Source of the DNA: Neisseria sp. KEM232
Lineage (GTDB): Bacteria; Pseudomonadota; Gammaproteobacteria; Burkholderiales; Neisseriaceae
DNA length: 64,000 nt
NCBI RefSeq assembly: GCF_002237445.1
Contig: NZ_CP022527.1
Coordinates: forward strand, 1,798,001-1,862,000
Direction of reading: 5' to 3'
Positions 16,454 to 28,884 of this stretch are shown here, one piece after another (the first letter of the stretch is position 1; each line of letters starts with the position of its first letter). A program made the translations under genes and the position numbers. A model generated the notes under the pieces. The model was not told the origin of the DNA, did not search any database, and was given only the letters and a program-made list of their open reading frames with translations.

Positions 16454-18322
16454 TCAGACGGCCTTTTTCTTTTTTGCGGGGGCGGGTTTGCTTTTGCCGG
16501 TTTCGGCGGCGGGTTTGTCGGAGATGCCGAGGCGGCGCAGGGTGTCGTTCAGGACATGGGTGTTGCCGCCGGCGGCACGCCCTTGTTTGAAGGTTTCGCG
16601 GGCTTCGTCTTTGCGGCCGAGTGTCCACAGGACTTCGCCCAGGTGGGCGGCAACTTCGGCTTCGGGGTGTTCTTTGAAGGCGTATTGCAGGTAGGGTAGG
16701 GCGGCTTCGGGGTCGCCTTTGAGGAAGTAGGCCCAGCCGAGGCTGTCGTTAATGGCGGGCTCTTCGGGCAGTTGTTCGAAGGCGGCGCTGATGAGGGGGA
16801 AGGCTTCTTCGATTTGGGGGGCGGGCAGGGTGAGCAGGGTGTAGCCGAGGGCGTTTTGCGCGTTGGGGTTGCCGGGGGAGAGCTCGAGGTAGCGGCGCAG
16901 GTCGGCGACGGCTTTGGCGGGTTGGCCGAGGCGGTCGCTGTAGATCATGGCGCGCTGGTAGAGGATGCTGCCGAGCATTTCGGCATTGCCGGGCTGTTTG
17001 GCTGTGCGCTCGTAGAGGCGGTTGAGTTCGGCGAGCGCCTGTTTGGCGTTGCTGCTGTGGCCGAGGACGACGAGTTCAAGACCGGTGAGGTGACCCGTGT
17101 CGAAGAAGCGGCCCTGGCGGGCGGTCATGCTGCGGGCGCGGCGGACTTCGGCGGCGGCCTGCGGCCATTTTTGTTCTTCGGCATAAAGCGAGGCGGCAAG
17201 AACGGCTTTGTCGAAGGCGTAGTCGGGGGAGTGGATTTTGTCGAGCCAGCCATGTGCTTCGGTGTAGCGTTTGTTATCGGCGTTGCGCATGACGGCGATG
17301 ACGGCGGCACGACTTTGCTGCTCCTGTGTGCCGGTTTGGTAGGCTTTGGTGAGGTAGGTGAGGATTTCGTCGAGCGGGGCTTGGCGTCCGGCGGACAGGA
17401 GGGCGGCTTGGATGTAGAGGTCGGCGTTGGGGCGTTTGTCGATGAGTTCGCGCAGGAGTTTGCCGGCCTCTTCTTTTTTGTTGGCGAAGATGAGGGCTTC
17501 GACTTGGAGTTCCTGCCAGACGGGGGAGAGTTTGGCGGTGTCGGTTTCGGCGAAGAAGCGGTTGATGATGTCGGGTTTGCGCTGACCGATCAGGCGCATG
17601 GTGAGGTAGGTGGGGGGGAGGATGTCGCTGTCGAGCGCGGCCAGGCGCTGCAGTGCCTGCACGGAGGCGTCGGTTTTGTCGTTGAGGGCGCTGAGGATGG
17701 CGTCGGCGATGACGGCGTCCGGTTTGTCGGGATAGGCTTTGGCGCGGTTGTGGACGGGTTCTTCCATGAGTTTGGCCACGGCGGGGTTTTGTGCGGCGGT
17801 TTGGGCGGTGAGCAGGAAGATGCGGCTGCGCTGGCTTTCGTCGGCGCCTTCGAGGGCGGCGTCGAAGCCGTCGCGGGCGTTGGCATAGTGGCCGCGCACC
17901 ATGTCGCGCATCCAGGTGATGCGTTTGAGGGCGGGGCCGGGGACGGGTTCGATTTTCAGCCAGCGCTGGTAGATTTGTTCGGCCTGTTCGTAAGCGCCGA
18001 GGCCGACGGCCATGTCCATTGCGCGTTCGGCTACTTCGGGGTCGCGGGTGCGTTCGAGCATGACGAGATAGGTACCCAGGGCGGTGGCGGGGTCGCCTTT
18101 GTGCAGGGCGATTTCGGCGCCGAAGAGGGTGAAGGCGTCGTTGGTACGTTTGACGACGGCTTCGCGGCGGGCGGCTTCAGCGGCGTCGATGGTGATGTGG
18201 CGGTGGCTGCCGACTTTGGTAACGGGGCGGCTGCCTGTACCGGCGGCATGGAGCGCGGGAGCGGCGAGTGTCAGCAGGAGGGCGAGGGCGGCGGGGCGCA
18301 GGCGGGATTTTTTGTCGGACAT
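16454..18322 (-). CDS. Exported tetratricopeptide-repeat protein
   Basis: 622 residues. A Sec signal peptide (residues 1-27, hydrophobic PAALALLLTLAAPALHAAG) is followed by helical repeats with TPR features throughout, clearest near 470-600 (YSDRLGQPAKAVADLRRYLE; NDSLGWAYFLKGDPEAALPY; AHLGEVLWTLGRKDEA). The tail is Lys-rich. A periplasmic scaffold or assembly role would fit, but no partner is evident. The stop codon is supplied by an uptake sequence (protein ends KKKKAV). A run of seven G residues near 17610 lies inside the gene. Confidence 0.75.
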   Translation of the reverse strand: MSDKKSRLRPAALALLLTLAAPALHAAGTGSRPVTKVGSHRHITIDAAEAARREAVVKRTNDAFTLFGAEIALHKGDPATALGTYLVMLERTRDPEVAERAMDMAVGLGAYEQAEQIYQRWLKIEPVPGPALKRITWMRDMVRGHYANARDGFDAALEGADESQRSRIFLLTAQTAAQNPAVAKLMEEPVHNRAKAYPDKPDAVIADAILSALNDKTDASVQALQRLAALDSDILPPTYLTMRLIGQRKPDIINRFFAETDTAKLSPVWQELQVEALIFANKKEEAGKLLRELIDKRPNADLYIQAALLSAGRQAPLDEILTYLTKAYQTGTQEQQSRAAVIAVMRNADNKRYTEAHGWLDKIHSPDYAFDKAVLAASLYAEEQKWPQAAAEVRRARSMTARQGRFFDTGHLTGLELVVLGHSSNAKQALAELNRLYERTAKQPGNAEMLGSILYQRAMIYSDRLGQPAKAVADLRRYLELSPGNPNAQNALGYTLLTLPAPQIEEAFPLISAAFEQLPEEPAINDSLGWAYFLKGDPEAALPYLQYAFKEHPEAEVAAHLGEVLWTLGRKDEARETFKQGRAAGGNTHVLNDTLRRLGISDKPAAETGKSKPAPAKKKKAV

Positions 18323-18380
18323 GGTGTTCTCGGTGGATGCAAAGGGGCGGGGTGGTGGTGCGGGCTTTGCCGCAGCGGTG

Positions 18381-18416
18381 TTTTAACTTCGTTGAAACTT
18401 CGCTTTCAGACGGCCT
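18381..18416. repeat. Modular intergenic repeat, AACTTCGTTGAA module
   Basis: TTTTAACTTCGTTGAAA followed by CTTCGCTTTCAGACGGCC; almost the same as 8442-8476. It sits in the 253-bp gap between secA and the TPR gene. Confidence 0.65.
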
Positions 18417-18575
18417 GTAACGGGAAAGGAGCTACTTTAACATACGGCGGAATGAATTTTATAGTGATTGGCTTGCAGAGAGCGGTTTGCCGTTTGCGGC
18501 GGGCGGATGTGAAAACTGCGCCGGAAAGTGCAAAGGTACTTTCCGGCGCAGTTTGCGGTTGCTGCGGATGCGGCG

Positions 18576-21344
<2,769 letters not shown>

Positions 21345-21556
21345 GGATTTCTGAACCTGTTTTTAGAGGCGGTAACGGCGCATTTTAACACAGGCCGTCT
21401 GAAATAAATAATCCGCCCGCATGGGGTGCGGGCGGTTACGGATGCTTTGTTTTTCGTGGAAACGGGGCTTGGTTGGCCTGCGGCGGTGTTTCGCTTTCAG
21501 ACGGCCTTTTCCGTTTTGCGGCGTGAGGCCGTCTGAAAGGTTCAGACGGCCTTTTG

Positions 21557-22231
21557 TCATTTTGTTTGTTCCGTTGCGGCTGGGGCGACGGTAAACGCGG
21601 CCTGTATCAGTCCAGCCAGTTCCAGTTCGAGTCTGTCGCCGCCGTTCAGACGGCCGACGCCCGCCGGTGTGCCGGTAAACACCAGATCGCCGCGGCGCAG
21701 GCCGTAGGTTTGTGCGAGATGGCAGAGAATTTCGGGCAGGCTGTAAATCATCAGGGTCGTGTCGCCCTGCTGGCGCAGGATGCCGTTTTGCCGGAAGGAG
21801 AAGCGGGTGTGCAGCGGGTCGGGCAGGCGGCTGGCAGGCAGGAAGTCCGATACGCAGGCCGCGCCTTTGAAGCCTTTGGCTTTTGTCCACGGCAGGCCTT
21901 TGCTTTTCGCTTCGGCTTGTATGTCGCGGGCGGTGAGGTCGAGGCCGACGGCGTAGCCTTCGATCAGGGTGAGGGCGTCGTTTTCGTTTAAGTTGTCGGC
22001 GTTGCTGCCGATCAGCAGCACCAGCTCGGCTTCGTAATGCACGTCGGCGCTGTATGCGGGCAGGCGGATTTGCGCGCCGCTGCGCAGGAGGGCGGAATTG
22101 GGTTTGAGGAAAACCAGCGGTTCGGTCGGGGTTTCGTTTTGCAGCTCGGCGATGTGGTCTACATAGTTGCGGCCGATGCAGTAGATGTTGTTGGAGCGGA
22201 CGGAGCGGGAGTCGAGCAGGATGTCGGTCAT
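21557..22231 (-). CDS. Fumarylacetoacetate hydrolase family protein
   Basis: 224 residues. IYCIGRNYVDHIAEL, FLKPNSALLRSG, HYEAELVLLIG (metal-ligand Glu pair), AVGLDLTARDIQ and GDLVFTGTPAGVG mark the FAH fold of the YcgM type. Members are metal-dependent acylpyruvate hydrolases or oxaloacetate tautomerase/decarboxylases. The substrate cannot be assigned from sequence alone. Single-gene unit between secA and bfrB; the ends of the frame are bordered by uptake sequences. Confidence 0.85.
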   Translation of the reverse strand: MTDILLDSRSVRSNNIYCIGRNYVDHIAELQNETPTEPLVFLKPNSALLRSGAQIRLPAYSADVHYEAELVLLIGSNADNLNENDALTLIEGYAVGLDLTARDIQAEAKSKGLPWTKAKGFKGAACVSDFLPASRLPDPLHTRFSFRQNGILRQQGDTTLMIYSLPEILCHLAQTYGLRRGDLVFTGTPAGVGRLNGGDRLELELAGLIQAAFTVAPAATEQTK

Positions 22232-22365
22232 GGCGTTTCCTTTTGTTTGCGGACGGGGCGGAAGGTTTGTTTCAGACGGTCTTTTATCGGGCGCTTTGCT
22301 TTTTCAGACGGCCTGAGGCCGTCTGAAAAGGCGTGTGGCGGGCGGATTGTAGCGTGTTTGCCGGA

Positions 22366-22400
22366 CAAAAAAACGGCATACCGTTTTTGCGGTATGCCGT
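22366..22400 (-). terminator. Rho-independent terminator of the bfr genes
   Basis: Perfect 11-bp stem ACGGCATACCG (22373-22383) with CGGTATGCCGT (22390-22400) and a 6-base loop. On the minus strand it is followed by a run of T residues (22367-22372). This is a classical terminator without an uptake sequence. Confidence 0.85.
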
Positions 22401-22459
22401 GGCAGGGTGCAGGGTTGCTGCTTGTTTGGCAGTGGTTTGCAGCGGCGGTTTGTTCCGCC

Positions 22460-22933
22460 TTAGTCCTCTTGCGCCCCGAGTTGGAGGTAGTTGGCCAAAC
22501 CTGTTTTGGCGATGAGTTCCTGCTGGGTTTCGAGCCAGTCGATGTGCTCTTCGTTGATGTTTTTGTGTTTTTCCAGCAATGCGCGGCTGACGTAGTCCTG
22601 ATGCTCTTCGCACACGGCGATGGCGGCGGAGAGTGCGGCGTGTTTTTCGTTTTCTTTCGCCAGGTCGCATTTGATGATTTCTTCGGTGTTTTCGCCGATG
22701 AGCAGCTTGCCCAGCTCTTGCAGGTTGGGCAGGCCTTCAAGCAGGAGGATGCGCTCGATCAGGTCGTCGGCCGATTTCATTTCGCGGATCGACTGTTTGT
22801 AGAAGTGTTCCGACAGTTCTTCCAAACCCCAGTTTTTCAGGATGCGGGCGTGGAGGAAATATTGGTTGATGGTTACCAGCAGGAGGCCGAGGTTTTTATT
22901 CAGCTCGCGGATAACGGTGCGTTCGCCTTGCAT
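22460..22933 (-). CDS. bfrB: Bacterioferritin subunit B (haem-binding type)
   Basis: 157 residues of the bacterioferritin fold. Met52, the haem ligand, is present (SIREMKSAD), but ferroxidase ligands are replaced: position 18 is Leu, 54 is Ser and 127 is Asn; Glu51, Glu94 and His130 remain. This is the haem-binding, ferroxidase-poor partner of the two-subunit neisserial bacterioferritin. It follows bfrA by 30 bases on the same strand, so the two are co-transcribed. Role: iron storage and peroxide protection in the cytoplasm. Confidence 0.92.
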   Translation of the reverse strand: MQGERTVIRELNKNLGLLLVTINQYFLHARILKNWGLEELSEHFYKQSIREMKSADDLIERILLLEGLPNLQELGKLLIGENTEEIIKCDLAKENEKHAALSAAIAVCEEHQDYVSRALLEKHKNINEEHIDWLETQQELIAKTGLANYLQLGAQED

Positions 22934-22963
22934 GTTTCTTTCCTTGTTCGGTTGCCGAGGGCT

Positions 22964-23428
22964 TTACAGCTGGCTTTGGGTGTAGTTTTCCAAGCCCATC
23001 AGGTCGATCAGGCGCAGCTGCTGTTCCAGCCAGTGGGCGTGGTCTTCTTCGGTGTCGGCAAGCTGTTTGACCATGATGTCGCGGGTAACGTAGTCCTGTT
23101 TTTCCTCGCACAGTTTGATGCCTTTTTTCAGAGCGGCGCGCACTTCGAATTCGGTGTTCAGGTCGGCTTTGAGCATGGAGGGCAGGTCGCTGCCGATATT
23201 GAGTGCGGAAGGCACCATTTTCGGTGTGCCGCCCAGCATCAGGATGCGGCGGATAAACTGTTCGGCGTGCTCGGTTTCTTCAACCATTTCGTGGCCGAGG
23301 CGCTCGAAAAGTTTGTTGTAGCCCCATTCGGCATACATGCGGGAATGGATGAAGTATTGGTCGCGCGCGGCCAATTCGCCCGCCAGAAGTTCGTTCATAT
23401 AGTCGATGACTGCTTTGTCGCCTTGCAT
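22964..23428 (-). CDS. bfrA: Bacterioferritin subunit A (ferroxidase type)
   Basis: 154 residues, the same length as gonococcal BfrA. The ferroxidase ligands Glu18, Glu51, His54, Glu93 (equivalent to 94), Glu127 and His130 are all present, while position 52 is Thr, so this subunit cannot provide the Met haem ligand. Start ATG at 23428 gives MQGDKAVIDYMNELLAGEL; the upstream in-frame sequence is the promoter region. First gene of bfrA-bfrB. Confidence 0.93.
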   Translation of the reverse strand: MQGDKAVIDYMNELLAGELAARDQYFIHSRMYAEWGYNKLFERLGHEMVEETEHAEQFIRRILMLGGTPKMVPSALNIGSDLPSMLKADLNTEFEVRAALKKGIKLCEEKQDYVTRDIMVKQLADTEEDHAHWLEQQLRLIDLMGLENYTQSQL

Positions 23429-23829
23429 AATTTTGTTTCCTTGTTTGTTCGGATTAAAAAAAACGGTGTGGTTTGGGTTTGGCAGAAGGTTTGTGTTCCG
23501 CCTTGTTTCGGGCGGCGTTTTTTTGAATGGGCGCATTCTAGCAGCGCCAAAACGCAATGCAACTTTCCTTTTAAAATACAAACAATTATCAAGAGAAAGG
23601 CAAAGGGATGAAGAAGGCCGTCTGAAAGTATTGTTTTGTTTCCTTTGGGGTTTTAATCCGTTTGATTTTAATAAAAGCTCTCAATAAATTTTGTTATTTA
23701 CATAGTTTAACCAAATACAAAAAAGCGCCCGCGCAACAGCCTTTTGCGCACGGTAAAAATCCGACCCTGCGGCGGCAAAGTGCTATAATCCGCCGCTTTT
23801 CCATTCCGTAAACAAAAGTACAAGAACCC
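23429..23829. other. Divergent promoter region between bfrA and typA
   Basis: 401 bp without a gene and unusually AT-rich for this window (about 23560-23720). TATAAT at 23784-23789 is a likely -10 for typA, but no good -35 stands 16-18 bases before it. One uptake sequence lies at about 23616. A stretch CAATTATC near 23590 resembles half of a Fur site, but I cannot see a convincing full site. Confidence 0.5.
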
Positions 23830-25641
<1,812 letters not shown>

Positions 25642-25650
25642 TCCGTCGGC

Positions 25651-25763
25651 AAAAAGGCCGTCTGAAAGCGCAGCATCTGCCCTCTTTCAGACGGCCTTCC
25701 GACTGGCAAACGGCAAAAGGCCGTCTGAAAACCCTGACTAGAGGTTTTCAGACGGCCTTTTTT
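25651..25763. terminator. Two tandem uptake-sequence terminators between typA and prfH
   Basis: First hairpin 25655-25697 (AGGCCGTCTGAAAG with CTTTCAGACGGCCT). Second hairpin 25715-25763 (AAAAGGCCGTCTGAAAACC with GGTTTTCAGACGGCCTTTTTT). T runs on both sides of the second stem make it bidirectional, serving the convergent typA and prfH transcripts. Confidence 0.8.
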
Positions 25764-25781
25764 GCTGCGGAATCGGAATCC

Positions 25782-26396
25782 TCAGCCTTCGGCAAAATTC
25801 CGGCCGCGAAAAACGCGCTGCGGATTGCCGCGTTCGACGCGGTAAAGCGTTTGGTGTGCCTCGCGTCCGTGTTGCGCCAGCTCGGTTTGCCGCTTCTCGG
25901 CCAGCTTCAGGGCGATGAGTTCCAGCGCGCGTTTTTTATTGGCGTGCTGGCTGCGCCCGTTCTCCACGCGCACGCTGATGCCGCTGGCGGTGTGCGTGGC
26001 GCGCACGGCCGACTCGGTTTTGTTGACATGCTGGCCGCCCTTGCCGCCCGCGCGGCAGGTTTGGAAGACAATGCCGCTTTCAGACGGCCTCTCCGGCAAA
26101 TCGGGCAGCCTGAACACGCCGATATACCAGTTTTTGCGCGGATGGCGCGGCCGCACGGGGCTGTCGCACACCCATTGCAGCGTGCCCTGCCAGCGCCGCG
26201 CGGTTTCGTCGGCAAGGCAGCCTGAAAGGCGGACAAGGGCGGAGAGAATGCCGTGCTTGTCGGCGGTTTCTTCCAACACTTCGGCCTGCACGCCGGCCTG
26301 CCCGGCTTCGCGCAGGATTTGCGCCAGCACGAAACGGGCAAAGATACGGCACTCGGCCGGGCCTTGGGCAGTGGAAATTTGCAGAATAACAGTCAT
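25782..26396 (-). CDS. prfH: Peptide chain release factor homologue PrfH
   Basis: 204 residues, the RF-H length, lacking the N-terminal and codon-recognition domains of RF1/RF2. The catalytic loop CRAGGKGGQHVNKTESAVR has the GGQ at 120-122, followed by VRVENGRSQHANKKRAL of the ribosome-binding end. Known work pairs PrfH with a divergent RtcB: PrfH releases the nascent peptide from ribosomes whose 16S decoding site has been cut, and RtcB then reseals the RNA. Start and the upstream stop overlap as ATGA, indicating translational coupling. Kingella-type AGGCAGCCTGAA and a standard uptake sequence lie inside the gene. Confidence 0.92.
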   Translation of the reverse strand: MTVILQISTAQGPAECRIFARFVLAQILREAGQAGVQAEVLEETADKHGILSALVRLSGCLADETARRWQGTLQWVCDSPVRPRHPRKNWYIGVFRLPDLPERPSESGIVFQTCRAGGKGGQHVNKTESAVRATHTASGISVRVENGRSQHANKKRALELIALKLAEKRQTELAQHGREAHQTLYRVERGNPQRVFRGRNFAEG

Positions 26397-26779
26397 GGTT
26401 TTCTCCTTTCAGACGGCCTCTGTGTGATGCGGATAACCGGTTGCACGAAAACATATTCCAGCCATTCTTCCGACGGCGGCAGGGCGAAGCCTTGCAGTGT
26501 CAGCAGGCCGTTTGAAAAACGGTATGCCGCAACTGCTTCTAGCGGCTCAATGCGGCTTTCGGCAATCGTGCGCGAACATTCGGTTTTCGCATGGTAGGCG
26601 CGGCCGTGAAACTGCTGCCAGTCGGAAATTTCGATCACGACCTTTGGCACGAAGGCCTGCAAATCGGTGCGGTAGATTTCCGCGAAATGCAGCGTGATGT
26701 GTTTGCCGCCGATCTGCATGTTCTCCAACAGGCAGTCGGCGGTTTCCACATTCTGCGGACGGATAAGGGACGCGCTCAT
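26393..26779 (-). CDS. Uncharacterised protein of the rtcB-prfH operon (128 residues)
   Basis: 128 residues, no signal or membrane segment. Composition is that of a small globular alpha/beta protein (ENMQIGGKHITLHFAEIY; FVPKVVIEISDWQQFHGRAY; LEYVFVQPVIRI). I do not recognise the family. It overlaps prfH by four bases and starts 22 bases after the preceding gene, so it is translated from the same mRNA. Its position suggests a role in sensing or handling damaged ribosomes or RNA ends; this is inference from context only. Confidence 0.65.
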   Translation of the reverse strand: MSASLIRPQNVETADCLLENMQIGGKHITLHFAEIYRTDLQAFVPKVVIEISDWQQFHGRAYHAKTECSRTIAESRIEPLEAVAAYRFSNGLLTLQGFALPPSEEWLEYVFVQPVIRITQRPSERRKP

Positions 26780-26789
26780 TTCTTGTTCC

Positions 26790-26830
26790 TTTCAGAAACG
26801 TCATTCCCGCGCAGGTCGAGACGGCCTTTT
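26790..26830. repeat. Modular repeat overlapping the end of the 235-residue protein gene
   Basis: TTTCAGAAACGTCATTCCCG, CGCAGG, then GAGACGGCCTTTT. It is the dRS3-like module joined to a degenerate uptake sequence, here inside an operon rather than between transcripts. Confidence 0.6.
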
Positions 26831-27508
26831 CATCTTCGGGCGGAAGGAATATTTTTCGTCAAAACCCTTGTTGCCGATTTTGGCTTGGTCGGGCACGGGC
26901 GGGCTGGTTTCCGCTTCGCTTTTCAGTTGCGACAGGTATTCGACGATTTTCTGCCAGACAAAATCGGGGTCGAGATACACGCCCAGGGCGGAGAGCTGCG
27001 GGTTGGCGGCGTAGGCGGTTTTTCTGCCGACATCGCCTATCTTTTCATCGCAGACAAAATAGGCCAGCAGCAGCGGAATATCATGGTATGGCCGCAGACG
27101 TGCATCATCATCGCGCCTGACTTCCTTCGGCACGAATGCCTGACGAACTGCTTCGCTGCGGTGTTCCCAGATGTTGTAACCGATCAGACAGTATTCCTGC
27201 CCGCCACGAAAGCGGAGAAATTTGTTCAGATAGCCGTTGCGGTTTTTAATGTCGGCAGACTCGATATCCGCCGCGCCGTACACGCGTTCGCCGCTGTTGA
27301 ACAAGGCCGTCTGAATATTGCCCACATACAGCCACGACACGACGACGCACGCGCCAAGCTCTTTTTCCCATTCGGGCAGCGGCGCGGGCAGCGATTTGGG
27401 CGCGGGCAAATCTTTGCGTGCGCGGCGGTCGAACACCAAAATCGGATCGACGCCGTATTTGGCGACCTTGAAATCGTAGAAGTCTTTAAATTTGCTGATG
27501 ATCTTCAT
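26801..27508 (-). CDS. Uncharacterised protein of the rtcB-prfH operon (235 residues)
   Basis: 235 residues, soluble. The N-terminus MKIISKFKDFYDFKVAKYG and VDPILVFDRR look like a conserved domain; ACVVVSWLYVGN, FRGGQEYCLIGYNIWEH and DIPLLLAYFVCDEKIG follow. I have no functional assignment. It begins 3 bases after the rtcB stop. The C-terminal residues (KRPSRPARE) and the stop are encoded by an intergenic-type repeat (26790-26830), so the native C-terminus may have been replaced. Confidence 0.65.
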   Translation of the reverse strand: MKIISKFKDFYDFKVAKYGVDPILVFDRRARKDLPAPKSLPAPLPEWEKELGACVVVSWLYVGNIQTALFNSGERVYGAADIESADIKNRNGYLNKFLRFRGGQEYCLIGYNIWEHRSEAVRQAFVPKEVRRDDDARLRPYHDIPLLLAYFVCDEKIGDVGRKTAYAANPQLSALGVYLDPDFVWQKIVEYLSQLKSEAETSPPVPDQAKIGNKGFDEKYSFRPKMKRPSRPARE

Positions 27509-27511
27509 GCT

Positions 27512-28627
27512 TTATTCTCCTGCGGTTTTGTAGGTCAAAACCGGTTTGAAGCGTGCCACCGGTTCAATCAGGCCGCGGGTCTGCATGGCGGCGATGATGC
27601 TGTCGATGTTTTTGTAGGCCTGCGGCGCTTCTTCGTACACCAGCTCTTTGCTGCCGCACACCACAACGCTGCCGAAGGCGGTGCGGCGCAGGCTGTCGGT
27701 GCTGTATTTGTGCGACAGGCGGCCTTTGCATTCGCCGCGCCGCCATTTGCGGCCGGCGCCGTGGGCGAGCGAGTTGAGCGCGGCTTCGGTATCGGCAGCA
27801 GGCGCAACAAGATAGCTGTAATCGCCGCGCGAGCCGGGTATCAGCACCAGGCCCTGATCGGCGGGCGTGGCGCCTTTGCGGTGCAGCCAGCCGCTTTCGC
27901 CGCCGAACTCGGCTGCTTCGAGAAAATTGTGGTGCACGTCGAGCAGGCATCGGCCGCTGCTGTTGAGATGGTGCAGGATGCGTTCGGCAATCAGCAGGCG
28001 GTTGGCGCGGGCAAAGGCGAGCGCGTGGCGCTGTTCGGCCAGATAGCTTTGTGCGTCGCCGCTGTTGTCGTCCAAGCCTTGGTGGCCGTGGGCTTCGACG
28101 TGGCGGCGCAGGATGTCGCCGCCCAGCCCGCGCGAGCCGCTGTGCACCAAGAGCTGCAGCGCGTCGGCACGGAAGTGTTCCGGCAGCAGGCCGGGGCGGT
28201 AAACGGTATCGACGGTTTGCAGTTCGGCAAAGTGGTTGCCGCCGCCGATGGTGCCTAAGGCCGTCTGAAAAGGATGGTTCGGCAAAATTTCGTCGATGCG
28301 CGCCTGCCATTCTTCGCTTAAAGGCGCGTCGATGCTGCCGAGCCGCTTGGCCAGTTTGGCGGGCTTGGCTTTGGCGGCAGGGATGTCGGTTTGCCAAAAG
28401 GCCATGCCGCAGCCGATGTCGCCGCCGATTAGGGCGGGGTAGAAACGGCCGACGCTGAAAAAGGCCGCGCCTATCGGGTAACCGCGGCCGGCGTGCAGAT
28501 CGGGCATGCCGGCGACGCGGCGCATGGCGGGAAGGCGGGCGGTGGTTTCGAGCTGGCGCACGGCATTGCCTTCGATCCAGGTGTCGGATGCGGCAATAAG
28601 GGAGATTTGGGGATTTTGTGTGCCCAT
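27512..28627 (-). CDS. rtcB: RNA-splicing ligase RtcB, PrfH-associated (RtcB2) type
   Basis: 371 residues, shorter than housekeeping RtcB (about 408). Metal-site and catalytic signatures: GMPDLHAGRGYPIG, GGDIGCGMAFW (Cys), LGTIGGGNHFAEL, LLVHSGSRGLGG, LLDVHHNFLEA and LAHGAGRKWRR, whose His is the GMP-accepting nucleophile. It seals 2',3'-cyclic phosphate and 5'-OH RNA ends using Mn and GTP. First structural gene of a four-gene run ending in prfH. The ATG at 28627 has only a weak AAGAAAG upstream, whereas the short ORF further upstream has a strong one. Confidence 0.93.
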   Translation of the reverse strand: MGTQNPQISLIAASDTWIEGNAVRQLETTARLPAMRRVAGMPDLHAGRGYPIGAAFFSVGRFYPALIGGDIGCGMAFWQTDIPAAKAKPAKLAKRLGSIDAPLSEEWQARIDEILPNHPFQTALGTIGGGNHFAELQTVDTVYRPGLLPEHFRADALQLLVHSGSRGLGGDILRRHVEAHGHQGLDDNSGDAQSYLAEQRHALAFARANRLLIAERILHHLNSSGRCLLDVHHNFLEAAEFGGESGWLHRKGATPADQGLVLIPGSRGDYSYLVAPAADTEAALNSLAHGAGRKWRRGECKGRLSHKYSTDSLRRTAFGSVVVCGSKELVYEEAPQAYKNIDSIIAAMQTRGLIEPVARFKPVLTYKTAGE

Positions 28628-28793
28628 GTGATGCTTTCTTTACAGGCAAACCGCGCCGCCGCGCACGAATAAAACGCGCGTATGGAAAACAAGGCCGTTT
28701 CAGTGTTCAGACGGCCTGAAATCCAAACGGCGGAATCGGTTTGCTAAATGGGAGAAAGCAGCCCGGGCGGGCAACGGAATTGGAAGGCGTTAC
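28628..28793 (-). promoter_or_regulatory. Structured 5' untranslated region before rtcB
   Basis: The mRNA read on the minus strand passes a first hairpin (arms 28803-28810 and 28758-28765; GCAGCCCG with CGGGCTGC, followed by TTTCTCCCATTT). It then passes a second, terminator-like hairpin at 28684-28717, and reaches the rtcB ATG 57 bases later. The 5' arm of hairpin 1 lies in the last codons of the leader ORF, so a ribosome there would block its folding. Confidence 0.5.
28684..28717 (-). terminator. Candidate attenuator hairpin upstream of rtcB
   Basis: On the minus strand AGGCCGT (28717-28711) pairs with ACGGCCT (28698-28692), with a 12-base loop, followed by TTGTTTT. One arm is an uptake sequence and the other a degenerate one. 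It lies inside the transcription unit, between leader ORF and rtcB. Confidence 0.5.
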
Positions 28794-28844
28794 TCAGACG
28801 CGCGGGCTGCAAAGGGTGATTGAGCGGGATGTGATGGGTGCCAT
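28794..28844 (-). CDS. Candidate 16-codon leader peptide of the rtcB operon
   Basis: ATG at 28844-28842 is preceded by AAAGGAG with ideal spacing, stronger than the signal of any neighbouring gene. The ORF encodes MAPITSRSITLCSPRV and stops with TGA at 28796-28794. The start lies about 34 bases after the predicted transcription start. The peptide has no membrane or signal character. The Cys-Ser-Pro codons form the 5' arm of the following hairpin. A regulatory uORF is the likeliest reading; a chance ORF cannot be excluded without comparison. Confidence 0.55.
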   Translation of the reverse strand: MAPITSRSITLCSPRV

Positions 28845-28884
28845 GGTTGCTCCTTTCTTTGCAGGGGGTTGGTGAAAGGGCGCG

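Noticed and set aside
17605..17620. Run of seven G residues in the TPR gene as a phase-variation tract
   Set aside because: The run is short and the reading frame is intact; GC-rich coding DNA can contain such runs by chance.
23560..23600. Fur box upstream of bfrA
   Set aside because: Only one half-like segment (CAATTATC) is visible; there is no convincing 19-bp match.
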